Below, one piece after another: positions 1 to 14,400 of a stretch of 64,000 nt of DNA. The position numbers and the translations under genes were made by a program. Source of the stretch: Liolophura sinensis (lineage: Eukaryota > Mollusca > Polyplacophora > Chitonida > Chitonidae); contig NC_088295.1 of NCBI RefSeq assembly GCF_032854445.1, positions 56,835,249 through 56,899,248 on the forward strand. The letters run 5' to 3'. The notes under the pieces are model-generated. The model did not search any database and was not told where the DNA came from. It was given only the letters and a program-made list of their open reading frames with translations. Position 1 is the stretch's first letter. Each line of letters begins with the position of its first letter.

Positions 1-56
1 CCTGGATCTTCCACTCCGGAAGCGGACGCTATACCAACTGTGCTATCAGGGCCGGT
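1..56 (-). mobile_element. Head end of a tRNA-headed SINE (type 2), cut by window edge
   Basis: The sequence matches the tRNA-derived head of the SINE found complete at 30389-30720: the GAAGCGGACGCTATACCAAC segment, read on the minus strand, gives the A-box region. Only the terminal ~55 bp are visible. Confidence 0.6.
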
Positions 57-1166
57 CACAGATTTGAATATGTAACCATAAAAAAAAAAACCCTGACAAA
101 CCCAAATCTTCTTCTTTCATCATCTGCTACAGATATCTTGTTGCATACCAGTATTTGAAATATAAATAGTACAGAGAGGTGTAAAACACCAATCGAATAA
201 GTAAATAAATACAAAAAAAAATTACCAATTTAAAAAAAAGCCACAAATAACTCACATTTGTTCAAGAACAGAACATAGATGTAGTTTTAGCTATGAAAAC
301 CCAGAAAATTTGTGCTGATTTTGTTTCCACGTCTTTGTATGGCATCACAAGCATTCGATGTTTTCAAGTCTACACATGTATGCTATAGAAGTAAATGTAC
401 TTTCTACAGTTTAATTTCCAGTTTCTGTTTTCCACAGCAAAATGACAAAAATAGTTTTATGCCATTAAACCCATTCAAGAGGTCAAAATGATGTTGTAGG
501 ACAAATAGCATTATAGTGTTCATGCAGTTTTATACAGACCACTGGTTATCCACTGCTAATCCCAATATGTCTGTGGTTAAGTTATTTAGTATTAAGTAAG
601 CCTGGAGGTTTTTGCTGGACCCTCCAGTATACCCCACCTATTTGTGCAGAGCTGACTGCCATTGTACAAGTAAACAACTCTAGACTATGGTGTTGTACAA
701 CATTCAATTAACAGTTTAGCAGAATTATATCTGCCTGAAAACAGATCAGCTGGTAGAGATATGAGAAAAAAATGTTGTACAGGCATGAGAAAACAATCTT
801 ATACAGGGATCAGAAAACAAAGCTTGTAAAGGGATTGGAAAACCATCTTATACAGGAATCAGAAAATAAAAGCATGTACAGGGATCAGAAAACAAAGCTT
901 GTAAAGGGATTGGAAAACCATCTTATACAGGAATCAGAAAATAAAAGCATGTAAAGGGATGACAAAACAATCTTATACAGGAATCAGAAAATAAAAGCTT
1001 GTAAAGGGATGAGAAAACAATCTTATACAGGGATCAGAAAACAAAGCTTGTAAAGGGAATGGAAAACCATCTTATACAGAGATCAGGAAAAAGCTTGTCT
1101 CACGAAACAATCTTGTACAGAGATCACAAAGAGTCTTGTGGAGAGGCCAGAAAACAGCAAGGATAC
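57..1166. other. XPO4 intron 22 (partial), no exon seen
   Basis: This AT-rich stretch lies downstream of XPO4 exon 22 on the minus strand. I found no continuation of the XPO4 reading frame here. Its only structure is the degenerate short tandem repeat at about 770-1130. Confidence 0.6.
770..1130. repeat. Degenerate ~25-bp tandem repeat
   Basis: Variants of GGGATCAGAAAACAAAGCTT, CTTATACAGG and GGGATTGGAAAACCATCTT alternate about every 25 bp, with a higher-order unit of about 75 bp. The small ORF here is a by-product of the repeat. Confidence 0.75.
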
Positions 1167-4100
1167 GAGTTGAGTCCAAGCTCCACCGATGCCATAAACA
1201 TTTTGAAATGAGACTCTGGTAGGACAACAAACTTCTCCGGGTGGACCTCCATCAGGAATGAGACCAACTTAAAATAACTCAAGCACAAAGTCGGGAACTG
1301 GAAAATAATATGTTGACATAAACACTCCAGCATTTCAACTATTTAGACATAAAAGATTCGCAGGCCCGCAGGAGATATCAATAGTTAAAGTACATTGTGA
1401 GGAAACAATCTCACAAACCAGGATCCATGTACATATGCATATATGTATATATATATATATATATAACCCTTTCCATTGAGTTACTCAGAAACTTGATAAA
1501 ACAGGATATTTTCACCTTTAATAATTTTACGCTGGAGTTTCAAGTTCTGACATTACATCATCTGTGTGACATGCTTGCTGACATGCAAATTCTCTAAAAA
1601 AAAAACATTTCAGGTTATAAAATTCATCGATGACAGATAATATTTTCATACTGTGTATACCAGCCCATGTTAAAATGCATTGATTTGCCCCCAACGTGTC
1701 ACAAAGGGATGTCACAGGGTTGTCGTAATCTTGAAAATTCCTTACTTATCCAGTGAAAAACCTGACAATCTGTAATGTACCTGTACTCACCCTTAGTAAA
1801 TCAGCATTCATGACGGGTATGAGAATGTTCAGGCCATACAGTATCACATCAGACACCTCTATCTTCTCTCCTGGTGAGGCATCTTCTGTTAGACACAATC
1901 AATATGCAGTCTTAAGAGTAATACCCTGGTGTGGATAACCCTATGTCACAGAGGCCCCCTGGTATATACATGTATATTAGGTCCACCCCTAGGCCACAGA
2001 GGCCCCCTGGTATATCCATGTATATTAGGTGCACACCTAGGCCACAGAGGCCCCCTGGTATATACATGTATATTAGGTCCACCCCTAGGCCACAGAGCCC
2101 CCCTGGTATATCCATGTATATTAGGTGCACTCCCAGGCCACAGAGGCCCTCTGGTATATACATGTATATTAGGTGTATCCCTAGGCCATGGTGGCCCCCT
2201 GGTATATACATATAAATTAGGTGCGCTTCTTTTCCACAGAGGCCCCCTGGTACATCTATGTATATTAGATGCACTCCTAGGTCACAGAGACCCTCGGTAT
2301 ATACATGTATATTAGGTGTACTCCTAGGCCACAGAGGCCCCCTGGTATACACATGTATATTAGGTGCACTCCTAGGCCATGGTGGCCCCCTGGTATATAC
2401 ATATAAATTAGGTGCGCTTCTTTTCCACTGAGGCCCCCTGGTATATCTATGTATATTAGATGCACTCCTAGGTCAAAGAGGCCCTCGGTATATACATGTA
2501 TATTAGGTGTTCTCCTAGGCCACAGAGGCCCCCTGGTATACACATGTATATTAGGTGCACACCTAGGCCACAGAGGCCCCCTGGTATATCCATGTATATT
2601 AGGTGCACACCTAGGCCACAGAGGCCCCCTGGTATATACATGGATATTAGGTGCACTCCTAGGCCACAGAGGCCCCCTGGTATATCCAGGTATATTAGGT
2701 GCACACCTAGGCCACAGAGGCCCCCTGGTATATCCATGTATATTAGGTGCACTCCTCGGCCACAGAGGCCCCCCTGGTATATACATGTATATTAGGTGCA
2801 CACCTAGGCCACAGAGGCCCCCTGGTATACACATGTATATTAGGTGCACTCCTAGGCCACAGAGGCCCCCTGGTATATCCAGGTATATTTATTTATTTAT
2901 TTATTTGATTGGTGTTTTACGCCGTACTCAAGAATATTTCAATTATATGACAGCGGTCAGCATTATGGTGGGTGGAAACCGGGCACAGCCCGGGGGAAAC
3001 CCACAACCATCCGCAGGTTGCTGTCAGACCTTCCCACTTACAGCCAGAGAGGAAGCCAGCATGAGCCAGACTTGAACTCACAACGACCGCATTGGTGAGA
3101 GACTCCTGGGTCATTACGCTGCGCTAGCACGCTAGCCAACTGAGCCACAGAGGCCCCCTCCAGGTATATTAGGTGCACTCCCAGGCCATAGAGGCCCCCT
3201 GGTATATCCATGTATATTAGGTGCATTCCTACCCCACAGAGGCCCCCTGTTATATACATGTATATTAGGTGCACACCTAGGCCACAGAGGCCCCGTGGTA
3301 TATACATGTATATTAGGTGCACTCCTAGGCCACAGAGGCCCCCAGTTATATCCATGTATATTAGGTGCACTCCTAGGCCACAGAGGCCCCCTGGTATATA
3401 CATGTATATTAGGTGCATTCCTAGGCCACAGAGGCCCCCTGGTATATCTATGTATATTGGGTGCACACCTAGGCCACAGAGGCCCCCTGGTATATACATG
3501 TATATGAGGTGCTCAGCTTTTGCAGTCAATGGTATATTTGACTACATGCTATAATACTAAGCCCTGATAAACATGATTTACCACATGAACATGTATACAC
3601 TCATATTCCAGGCAATGTTACTTTCTCTATTTTCTTACTTATCTGATTGGTGTTTATTAATGCCACAGTCAAGAATTTTTTCACTTTTACAAATGGTGGT
3701 CAGATATGGAGGAAATGTAGCTTCTCTCTGGGTAAAAATCACAAATCTTTGAGTACTTTGGAATTGAAGAGGATTGAAAACTAAAGATGTTTTGATGGCG
3801 TCCTCACCTTCTCCAAAATCCACAAAATCCTTGGAGAGGAGATTTGTGAGGATTTCTGTGACGAGGAGGATGTCCTGAAATTTATCCTCCTCTTCTTCCG
3901 CAGCATTGACGGCTGTTTTATGACCTGGAGGATGAACAAGTGCAAATCAAGATTCAATATTATTCTTTTAAGGATTAGTTTATTTCATCTAATGTTTGCT
4001 ATGTAAAAATGCACTTTCAGAAGCACATAAAGCCCTGAAAATGGTACTATTGGTCCCAACACTTTAATTTTATGATAAGAAATCAATGATAAATCAAACT

Positions 4101-7100
4101 TTATATTTATTTGATTTATTTGATTGGTGTTTTACGCCGTACTCAAGAATATTTCACTTATACGACAGCGGCCAGCATTATGGTGGGAGGAAACCGGGCA
4201 CAGCCCGGGGGAGACCCACAACCATCCGCAGGTTGCTGGCAGACCTTCCCACTTACGGCCGGAGAGGAAGCCAGCATGAGCTGGACTTCAAACTTTATAA
4301 AACACTTCTTAGTCGCCCTGTATTAAGGTGGATGAATCAAGTAAAATCAGGCAAAATGTGTCACTTGAAAAATGCTAAACTTAATTACATCAATTTTGAT
4401 ATGATATCTTATGTTCTCAGCAACTCACAGATCCTTCATCATTGTTTTTTTATGAGACAATCTGCCATTTTCAGTATTTGTAACCTCTAAAGGAAAAAAG
4501 GGATATGGCCATGAAATCCAAGATGGCTGACGGAAGCCATGCTGGATTTTTGGCAAAGTCATGAAAACCAAATCCAATAGTTGTCTTGAGACAAATAAAA
4601 GATATGATTGGTTGAAAACTTAAAAATATCATTTTTACAAGAACACGTGTAACACACTGGTCTATGGAAACATGCTAAGCTTTCCATGGCTACTCACCGC
4701 TTTTGTGGCACTGTTGGTGTAATTTGAATTTTGAGAGTCTTTCCTATTAATGCTGCTTGCAGAGTTAGACAGTACACAAAATCAAAACTGATGATAAATT
4801 CATTATATTATCATGAACATTTCCTCATCAAGGTGCTAATTCTAATTTTACTGGGGATTAATATAATTTCACTTTATATGACAGAAGTATGGAAATTTCA
4901 CCTCATCAAGTACATGACAAACCCCTTGAGGCAGAGCCTGTCAGGCTTGGTTTTCAACATTTGACAACTACATCGCTCCGCGGCCAGAAAAAGTTATTGA
5001 TTTGAATCCATAGTATACACTGACCTATGTTGTGTTTAGAGTACATCTGTATCACCCCCAGGCAATCCGTATACAGCTTCTGAGAGTCACTCTGAAAAAA
5101 AACAAAAAGGCCATTGTGCAATAGCTGAAACATCCAGCAAAAAATTTATGTCATCTTTCACCCAGTCCCCTTGTTATGTGAATGGCTAATGTTAAAATGA
5201 TACACGTAAGATATGAAAAATTTGTCATGCTGGCTTCCTTTCCCGCCATATGTGGGAAGGTCTGCCAGCAACCAGTGGATGCCTCTGCCCAGTTGAAAAA
5301 AAATTAAAAAAAAAACCAAGCTTGACAAAATCAAATAAATAAATAAACAAATAAACAAGTGCTCAGGTGAACACAACATACATCCCAACACCTGCATTTC
5401 TTTGAAATGTATAAAAAAAAAATACCAGCAGCACTGTGGTCAGTATAACCCCTCAGGGGAATCTTCATAGGTGTTGATGACGGTTGATGGTATGTGGTTA
5501 CCATGACACCCGGGCAAGCGGCCAAATGTGGCCACCACAAATGAAAACTTTATGCGGAACACAGTTGGAGTTGTAGTCCCGACCTGAAATCATTTCTATT
5601 TCAACAGCAAAAAGGGACAAATGTGAGCTGCGACACATTGTCTTCTGTGTATCTATGTACCCACCAAAAATTAAAACTCCCCGTGGAAAACTGTTGGCGT
5701 TATATCTCGGACATGAAATCAAATCTCTTTATATATTATACATAGGGAAATGGCAGTCTGGTAACCATTACAACCATGTAAATGGACAAATGTTAGTTGC
5801 GGCCCATCATCATCTGTTTATGTATGTATCCACCAAAAATGAAAACTCTATGACAAAAACAGCTGGAGTTACAGCCTGGATACAAAATCATACCTATTTA
5901 TACAGTATATATAATGAAAATGGCTACCTGGTTACCATGGCAACTGCAAAAATGGACAATTGTGAGTCGCAACACATTGTCATCTGTGTATCTATGTATC
6001 CACTAAAAATTAAAACTTTATGTTAAAAATTGTTGGAGTCATAGCCCGGACACGAATACAGATGGATGGACAGATGGACGGATAGACAAAGTCGCTATAC
6101 CATAATACGCTCCACCTACTGGCGTGTAAGAATTTGAGAGATCAACCAGCCGACTAGCAGATTGTGTGAGCTATAGTGCTGTTTATTGCAAGTAAAAATT
6201 ATATTTAGGAAAATCCATTCATGCCAACTGCAAATCTACAATTAATGACATTTTTAGATTCATCACAATTCTAGTGCTTCCTCATCTTATATGAGACTCA
6301 GTGATGAAAATAGTGACGGTCTTTTTCCTCGTATCAAGTTTTGAGTCAGTGAGTGCGTTCTTGGGATTTAACGTCGTACGTAACAATTTTTATGTCATAT
6401 GATGACGAAGGAATCCTTAGAGTGCATGTAATGTGCCTCCTTGTTGCAGGACAGATTTCCACCGCTCTATTATCTAGTGCTGCTTCACTGAGATGCCTTA
6501 CCGAAGGCAAGTAAGCCAACCCGACCGAGCGGGTATATCAAGTTTTGAAACTCACTACTAAAATGGAACAATTCCATGTCCAATATGTGTTAGTACTGCT
6601 AAACTAACAAACTGAAAGGACAATTAGCTAATAAATAATGGCAGATTAATAAACATCATTAGTAACACTAACAATAAAATGACAAGAGAAATACAGTCAG
6701 GCTTAAGCGACCAAAATCCCATTCACACTGTGGGTCACATTCACAACTATTGTATCAGGCAAAATGAACAGACTAAATTCTTTATCTGACCACATCCTCG
6801 TCGCGTCTCTGCCACTGAGGAGAAAGGCCCATTCACACTGGCCGTCACATTCACAACTACTGTATCAGGGAAAATGAACAGTCTAAATTCTGTATCTGAA
6901 CACATAATTGTCACATCTCTGCCACTGAGGAGAAAGGCCCATTCACACTGGCCGTCACATTCACAACTACTGTATCAGGGAAAATAAACAGTCTAAATTC
7001 TGTATCTGAACACATCCTTGTCACATCTCTGCCACTGAGGAGAAAGGCCCATTCACACTGGCCGTCATTCACAACTACTGCATCAGGGAAAATGAACAGT

Positions 7101-8472
7101 CTAAATTCTGTATCTGACCACATCCTTGTCGCATCTCTGCCACTGAGGAGAAAGGTCCATTCACACTGGCCGTCACATTCACAACTACTCCATCAAGGAA
7201 AATGAACAGTCTAAATTCTGTATCTGACCCCATCCTTGTTGTAACTTGGCCATGAGGAGAAATTAAAATGACTCAGTATTCCTGGCAACTCAACTCAGTC
7301 ATGTGGTCTTGTTTTTAGACAACAAATATTTTCAATATTAAAGAATATCTTTAAAATGATTTGATACAACTTTTTTGAGAAAATGAATACAAATGTCTTG
7401 TAATATCCACAGTGACCCACCATTTGCCTACTTAGTGAACACACCACATCATCATCATGGTGTTTTGATGTTAGGTCCAGTGTAAATGGGCTATTAGTCT
7501 CCTTCTCAATGTTTAACCATCTTATTACAAGCCAAGTTATATGCTGTGAAAGTTCTTCACCAAGACAAGCATAAAAGTTTGATAAAGGCAGAGTAGGCTT
7601 AAAGGGTACATAAAACGCTTGTTTTATATTATTAATATGGAGTTTAGAGTGTAGCATAACATATAAAAGTACAAAAGCTTTTCTCAGCTTTCTTCTTTGG
7701 GCGTAAAATCTACAGTTTTTGTAAGGCCTCAGCAGCACCTGGAAATTAACTAGCCTGGTGTGGTGAGGTCAACAAAGACAGCTGTCCAGAGGAGAGTCCA
7801 AATTTGAGGGTGCTAGCTGGTCTCACTATGTTTATCAATGACATCTCCAAATGTTCCCGACCACTGACGAAAAATATACATAAAGTAGAGGGTTATTATG
7901 AAACATAAAATAAATTTTCATCTCATTTTTTTGGGGGCATATACCTTTTTTTTCGTAAAACCATACATTTCATGTTCATTTATTTATTTGATTGGTGTTT
8001 TACGCCGTACTCAAGAATATTTCACTTATACGACAGCGGCCAGCATTACGATGGGTGGAAACAGGGCAGTGCCCAGGGGAAACCCACGACCATTTGCAGG
8101 TTGCTGTCAGACCTTCCCATGTACGGCCGGAGAGGAAGCCAGCATGAGCTCGACTTGAACTCACAGCAACTGCAGTGGTGAGAGGCTCCTGGCTCATTAC
8201 GCTGTGCTAGCTTGCTAACCAACTGAGCCAAGGAGCCCCCCCCCCTTTTTATTTTGAGGTAGCTTCATGTGTCCTTGAAGTACACTGTTCAGTGCACAGG
8301 CTAGTACTTGCTCAAATTCCACAAGTTACTTCACCATAGACAGACAGATCTACACCGAAATTCTCACACACAAAGTTTCTCACCTGAGACAAGAAGCAGA
8401 TTTGTCTCTGAATCACCTCAGAAAAGAGCTGCAGAATTAACGGAACCACTTCCTCGTAATTGTGATACAGAT
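1167..8472 (-). CDS. XPO4: XPO4 exons 18-22 (last exons in the window)
   Basis: Exon 18 (8384-8472) ends VIQRQICFLSQ. Exon 19 (5025-5091) is only 67 nt, SDSQKLYTDCLGVIQMYSKH, with donor GTCAGT. Exon 20 (3808-3924) encodes EEEEDKFQDILLVTEILTNL and LSKDFVDFGE. Exon 21 (1791-1885) encodes SDVILYGLNILIPVMNADLL. Exon 22 (1167-1297) encodes FPTLCLSYFKLVSFLMEVHP and MASVELGLN. Exon 22 is followed by GTATCCTTGC, which resembles the U12 GT donor. Further exons for the final ~130 residues are not visible in 1-1166 and should lie to the left. Confidence 0.9.
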
Positions 8473-11400
8473 CTGGTTTAATGAAGAAATAAATGATCAG
8501 GACTCATTACAATTCCACCCCTAACAAAGTACAATTCAACCATTATAAAAGTTTAGATGCAATTCGAAAACATAATTTATAAAATTTAAGCCTAAACATA
8601 TTATTTATGTGATGGCAATTAAAAGAAGTTAACTGATATTTTTTATGAAATAACCAAGTTACAACATACATTTTATTATCATTCATTTTAAGGACATTTA
8701 AAGCACATTTAAGCACATTTACTGGTTCTTTTGAAAATTACAACCATTCTCAAGATTTTTCTGATCCCAAAATGTGTAATGTTGTACACTTCGCAGCTGT
8801 AAGAAATTGTGGCCATAGGCGTTAGTTATGACCAGAAAATAGTCCTCCTCTTTCACATTTGAACCAATCATATGCTGAGCAAGTTGACTTACCCAGTAAT
8901 TTCACACTTTCCCTCAAAAGAGGATGAAGAAAGTCAAAGATGAGCTTATAGTTGTCTCCCCTTGCAGCCAGTGCTATCCCACAGAGGGATTCCAGTAGAC
9001 TTATGGTTTCTAACTTTGCCCCGCTCAGGTGACAAGATTTTGTGAAGTTCTCTTTGCAGACTAACCGTTCAAATCTCTCATGAACTGACTGAAGCACCTA
9101 TGGATTAGAATTTTTAAGCAGACTTTTAATGTTAGATGAGGACATCATTCACAAACATTCACAGGCTAAATTTGATGGGAAAAAAATCTCTCTGTAGATA
9201 CATCATACACCCATTGAAAGTTGGTGACTCTCCACCGCTTCACAGTTGTTCACATAACACGCTGAAAACGGTCACCACTTCATAAATTAATACTGGAAAA
9301 TGTTGTATTTTGGTATAAATTCGAACAATGCTCCAGGTATATCATATAACTAATGTTTATCGGGATTATTCATTTCATTGTAAGTTTCAGACAGGTTAAG
9401 GAAACTGTCCTTGGGCTAAGTTGATATATATTTACTCAGTTACAATGCCATTTATATTTTGGACCCTTATTCATTATAATATTGAGCATCACAATACACA
9501 CATTGATTGAGTACATTTAACACTAAATGTTAAAAAAACAGTAATAAATTCACGACTCACTTTCGTCTTCTTTTCTCAAAATAATTAACAACACCTATCA
9601 TTTTTTTTTTGTACAACCAAAAAAGTTTGGAAATGTGAAGAAACATACTTTACAATAAACAGTTAATCAAGGTTATGTCTTCTACATGTATCTCACCAGT
9701 CAAAGGGGTAGTTTTAACACATACCACTTTCCAGTATTCTTCTTTAATATGAGGTTCAAGAGACCCTGAACCGGCCAGTACCAAGGCTTTTAACAAGTAC
9801 CGCTTGGAGGATGATGGAAGGATGTCAAATGGCGTCTGATTGGTTGACTCTTGTTTGGCAATTGTCCATAAACTTTGGCACTTTAAGGCTGTATTGCACC
9901 TACAATGGACAGACGAAGCCAATCAGAATTATTTAAAATAAATTTGATAGGATTAAAATTGGAGAAAACTATAAAATGTCAATAAAGAATGAGAACAGGT
10001 AGCTATTTAACAACTTTAAATCCTATAAGCTTACCCACATCTACAATCTCACTATCTAAACATGGTAAACAGAATTTTGACTTAAGATAACTAATATATA
10101 TTTAATGCTTCCAGAAGGTTAACAATTAAGGTATAAGAAAACTATAAACCACACAGATAAAATGGTTCTCTTTTAAAAGGATGTCAGATTCAATGAAAGT
10201 CTGGATGAGAATTTGGTGAGGTTGCAGTGGATTCGAGGACAACATGGGCTTAAAATAAACAATTGCTTCCTACCCCACACAAAATTATATCAAAAATCAA
10301 AAAAGTGGGAGGCAATAGTTCACTCAAATAGTTCACAGGCAAGTAAATTTCCCTCAGTCTTCATGAAAGTGTGGGATAAAAAAGAGAAGTACAAAACCAC
10401 AATCAAATGAACATTCTTCCATCATGAACCCTGAGGAAAATGTTCAAAGACACTTTTTTATAAATAAAATTGGAATAACTGTTTTTTTTTTTTCCTTTGA
10501 CCTTACCTGGCTCGATTATCAACCAAAGCAACCAATAGCTGTAAGGTGTCATTCATCAGGGCTTCTTCTCCTGCCCACACAGACAGGTTAGAGAGTATCT
10601 TGTCCAGCAGGTACCCCACCGTCCACTGCCCCCCTTCTGTGTGACGGCCAAAAGCTGCTGACAAAGTCATGCTGATCTGCAGGGTAAAGAAGAATGGATT
10701 CATTGAAAGCCAAATTCTAACAATGGATTTAGGTATCTCACCTAACTGATCAGTTTGTAAAACTGCATAATGCTCATGTCAAGTGATGTGATACCTTCAA
10801 ATATTGACCTCTAAACCAAAATAAAGTAGAATGACTGACACTGCCACACACAGGTATTATTCTCTAATTAGATGGTGCTAAGATCTTGCCATTAAATCAA
10901 CAAGAAAGACCAAAATTATTTTACTATTACAACTGTGACTGTTTATCGTATGTGTAAGGATTGCAGAGCAGTGACTTCCTACTTTATGGAGTTTTACATC
11001 ATTGATTTGATTGTTGTTTTACGCCGTACTCAAGAATATTTCACTTATACGACGGCGGCCAGCATTATGGTGGGTGGAAACCAGGCACAGCCCGGGGGAA
11101 ACCCACGACCATCCGCAGGTTGCTGTCAGACCTTCCCACGTACGGCCGGAGAGGAAGCCAACATGAGCTGGTCTTGAACTCACAGCGACCGCATTGGTGA
11201 GAGGCTTCTGGGTCACTACGCTGCGCTAGCGCGCTAACCGACTGAGCCACGGAGGCCCCGTACATCATTGAGGTGGTATTAATAGATACTGTGGGGAGAT
11301 CGTGAAGAAATTTATAGTAAACTTTGATACGTAAATCGCAAACTGCATTTGAAAATCCATGCATTATGGATGACAACTGTAACCCTGTGAATGGCTGAGG

Positions 11401-14400
11401 CAATGTTGAGCTAAGGGGTCTTAACATTCTTGGTCTTTGATATGCAAATTTCACCTTGGTCTTTGATACAGACGATTGGCTATTTGTGTACTATGGGTGG
11501 CCACTGCAACCCTATGATTGGCCAAAAACTTTATAAACCAAATTGAACACAATCTAACAAATTCCCTGACCAAGGAGAAGAACAAAGTAACTGCTGCTCA
11601 TTTGTTCTCTCAACACTATGTCGCAGATGTAAATTATAAAAACATTTCTCCTTTAAACCTACAGTAATTCTGTTTTCATCACTTCATATCACCTAGTTAT
11701 TTATAAATAGACTACATATATACTGTCACAAATAACACAAAGGCAGCAAGCCAATCTGTGCTAACAACCATTTTCAATTTGAGTGTGCCGCCCTCATCAT
11801 AATCCGTAAGAAGATAAACTCGTCAAATGTTTGGATTTAAACCTGTTTTTTTCTTGCGTACAGCTGACACTTTTACGAACAGCACAGGTGACATAACTGA
11901 GTTCCCGATTAGTGAATGTGATGATTTAGACAGCATGCTGAACGAGGAATCATGGCCAACCAATTCCAGAGCGAGATATCATCCTACCTTCAAAACAATC
12001 CTCAAAACAGTTTTTTAAGATCAATAGAATTTTCAAAATCTGACAAAATGAGTAACTATGTCGTGAACGAAATTTTAGGTACAACACTAAGGCAGTATTC
12101 AAGAGAAATGCATGAGTAAAATAATTTACTCAACTTTTTTAGGCATGTTAGTAGAGACCTTCATAAAAAGTTACCTGACTGTAGTAATTTTCATCTGGTA
12201 ACAGATAACTGCGGGTCCATCTGCGTAGGAACCACATGGTGGTCTGGCTGACCTGAGGGCTGAGGTAACAGGAGAGCTGAGCATCCACGGCTCTCTTCTC
12301 CACCTCACACAGCCGGAATACGGCAGAGATCAACCTGAGGAAAGGGAAATTTGACTTACTTACATATTCATTTTATTGTTGTTTAATGCCACTCTAAAAA
12401 TCAGATCACTTTAATACAGTCAGTTTTATGGGTAGAGGAAACCGCAGTGCTTGGGGTAAACCCCTGACCTTTGGCAAGTTACTAACAAACTCTGACCTGA
12501 GTGATGCACGCAAATGTGTCACCGTGTGGGTGGAAGTTCATCCATCTCTTCATGTTGTAATTTTCAAAGGTCATAGCTTAACCATCAAGAAGGCTGGAAA
12601 ATCGGTAATTCCATCCAAAGATACTTTTCAATACTAAGAGGCCCTGAAGGGCAACCTGGTGTGGGTAGCTTCAAAATACCTGTAGAGCGCTACTCATTTC
12701 AATCGCTGCATTAATGGGAACATTCCGGGGGACACGGTGGTGTAACCAATTTATTGGTCTGCACAATCACACTCCATGTAACCGATGCGTGAATGTTCAT
12801 TTTGTCAATACCATTTATTTATTTATTTATTTGATTGGTGTTTTACGCCGTACTCAAGAATATTTCACTTATACGACGGCGGCCAGCATTATGGTGGGAG
12901 GAAACCGGGCACAGCCCGGGGGGAAACCCACAACCATCCACAGGTTGTTGGCAGACCTTCCCACTTACGGCCGGAGAGGAAGCCAGCATGAGCTGGACTT
13001 GAACTCACAGCGACCGCATTGGTGAGAGGCTTCTGGGTCTTTACGCTGCGCTAGCGCGCTAACCGACTGAGCCATGGAGGACCCTTTGTCAATACCAAAT
13101 TTGGTGGCCCGTTATATATTTGTGTCCCCAAGGCTAGATAAACAGTGAGAAAATGAGAGAGAAATCTGTGTGAAATCAGTGAAATGTGCAAATAATGGAT
13201 CTGTAAAGATGGTAAAATGCTACTTTCTTTCAGCCCTGTAAAGGATATTACCTCTACACAACTGGTCATTTTTATAATTTCAAAAATCAAATACTACAGA
13301 TGCAAAAACTGGATCCTAAAACTTACAAATTAAATTTATTCATGAAGACAATTTACAGGTTATGTAGTACTCATCACAAAATGATGAAGAATTATCATGT
13401 TTAATATGACTATATGTTTCATAACAGCACAGGTTTACTTCATTCATACTCACCATTATAAACTGAACGTCAAAAAAACACACACAAGAGAAATAACTAC
13501 ATTTTCCTGACAAATCCTGAGTTGGGGGAACTAAACAGCAGAGCTCACCTGACGACAGGGTCTGTTGTCTGGTCGCCCCCAGGAATGCTCTCCACCCGCT
13601 CACTGGGCGATGCCAGCACCTTCAGGGTCGTTGTCAGATCCACCTTTGAGGACATGCTGATTGAGTACTCCATGATAGGAGCAGGGATCATGGGAGTCTC
13701 CCCCTCAGCTTCCACAGTTAATACATGTGCTAGGCAAGAGGAAAGCGAGGTACGTGGATTGAAGTGGGTATGGTGTGCAGAATTTCAAACGTAATGCTAA
13801 TCATCTTATAATGTTACCCCCCTAATTATAACCTGCATGGGGTCAAGGTTGGAGTCTGGCAGGGTATAAACATTTTACCTCTTCACTTGAATTTTCTTTC
13901 AACCAGTTCTTGTAGAATTACCAGGAAAAGTACCATTTATTTATTTATTTATTTATTTGATTGGTGTTTTACGCCGTACTCAAGAATATTTCACTTATAC
14001 GACGGCGGCCAGCATTATGGTGGGTGGAAACCCGGCACAGCCCGGGGGAAACCCACAACCATTCGCAGGTTGCTGAGAGACCTTCCCACGTACGTCCGGA
14101 GAGGAAGCCAGCATGAGCTGGACTTGAACTCGCAGCGACCACATTGGTGGGAAACGTACCAAGTCAAACACTGTAAAGTATTGTTATCATAGATAAATGT
14201 TATGATACATAATAATCCAAGACATTAATCAGAAAAATGATGAATAGCAGTTCATACTGATACCAAATCTTAAAACTTTTACAACTTAGACACTAAGTAA
14301 CAAATTGAAGTTTTCTTCACATTTAAAATATATCCTAATCCCTCAACCCTTCTGCACATGAAAGAGCCACTTTCAGTGTAGGTTATGTGTCTTTTTAATT

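Noticed and set aside
1912-3554. Several overlapping ORFs of 94-208 codons on both strands
   Set aside because: All arise from the 48-bp minisatellite; there is no start context, splice evidence or domain.
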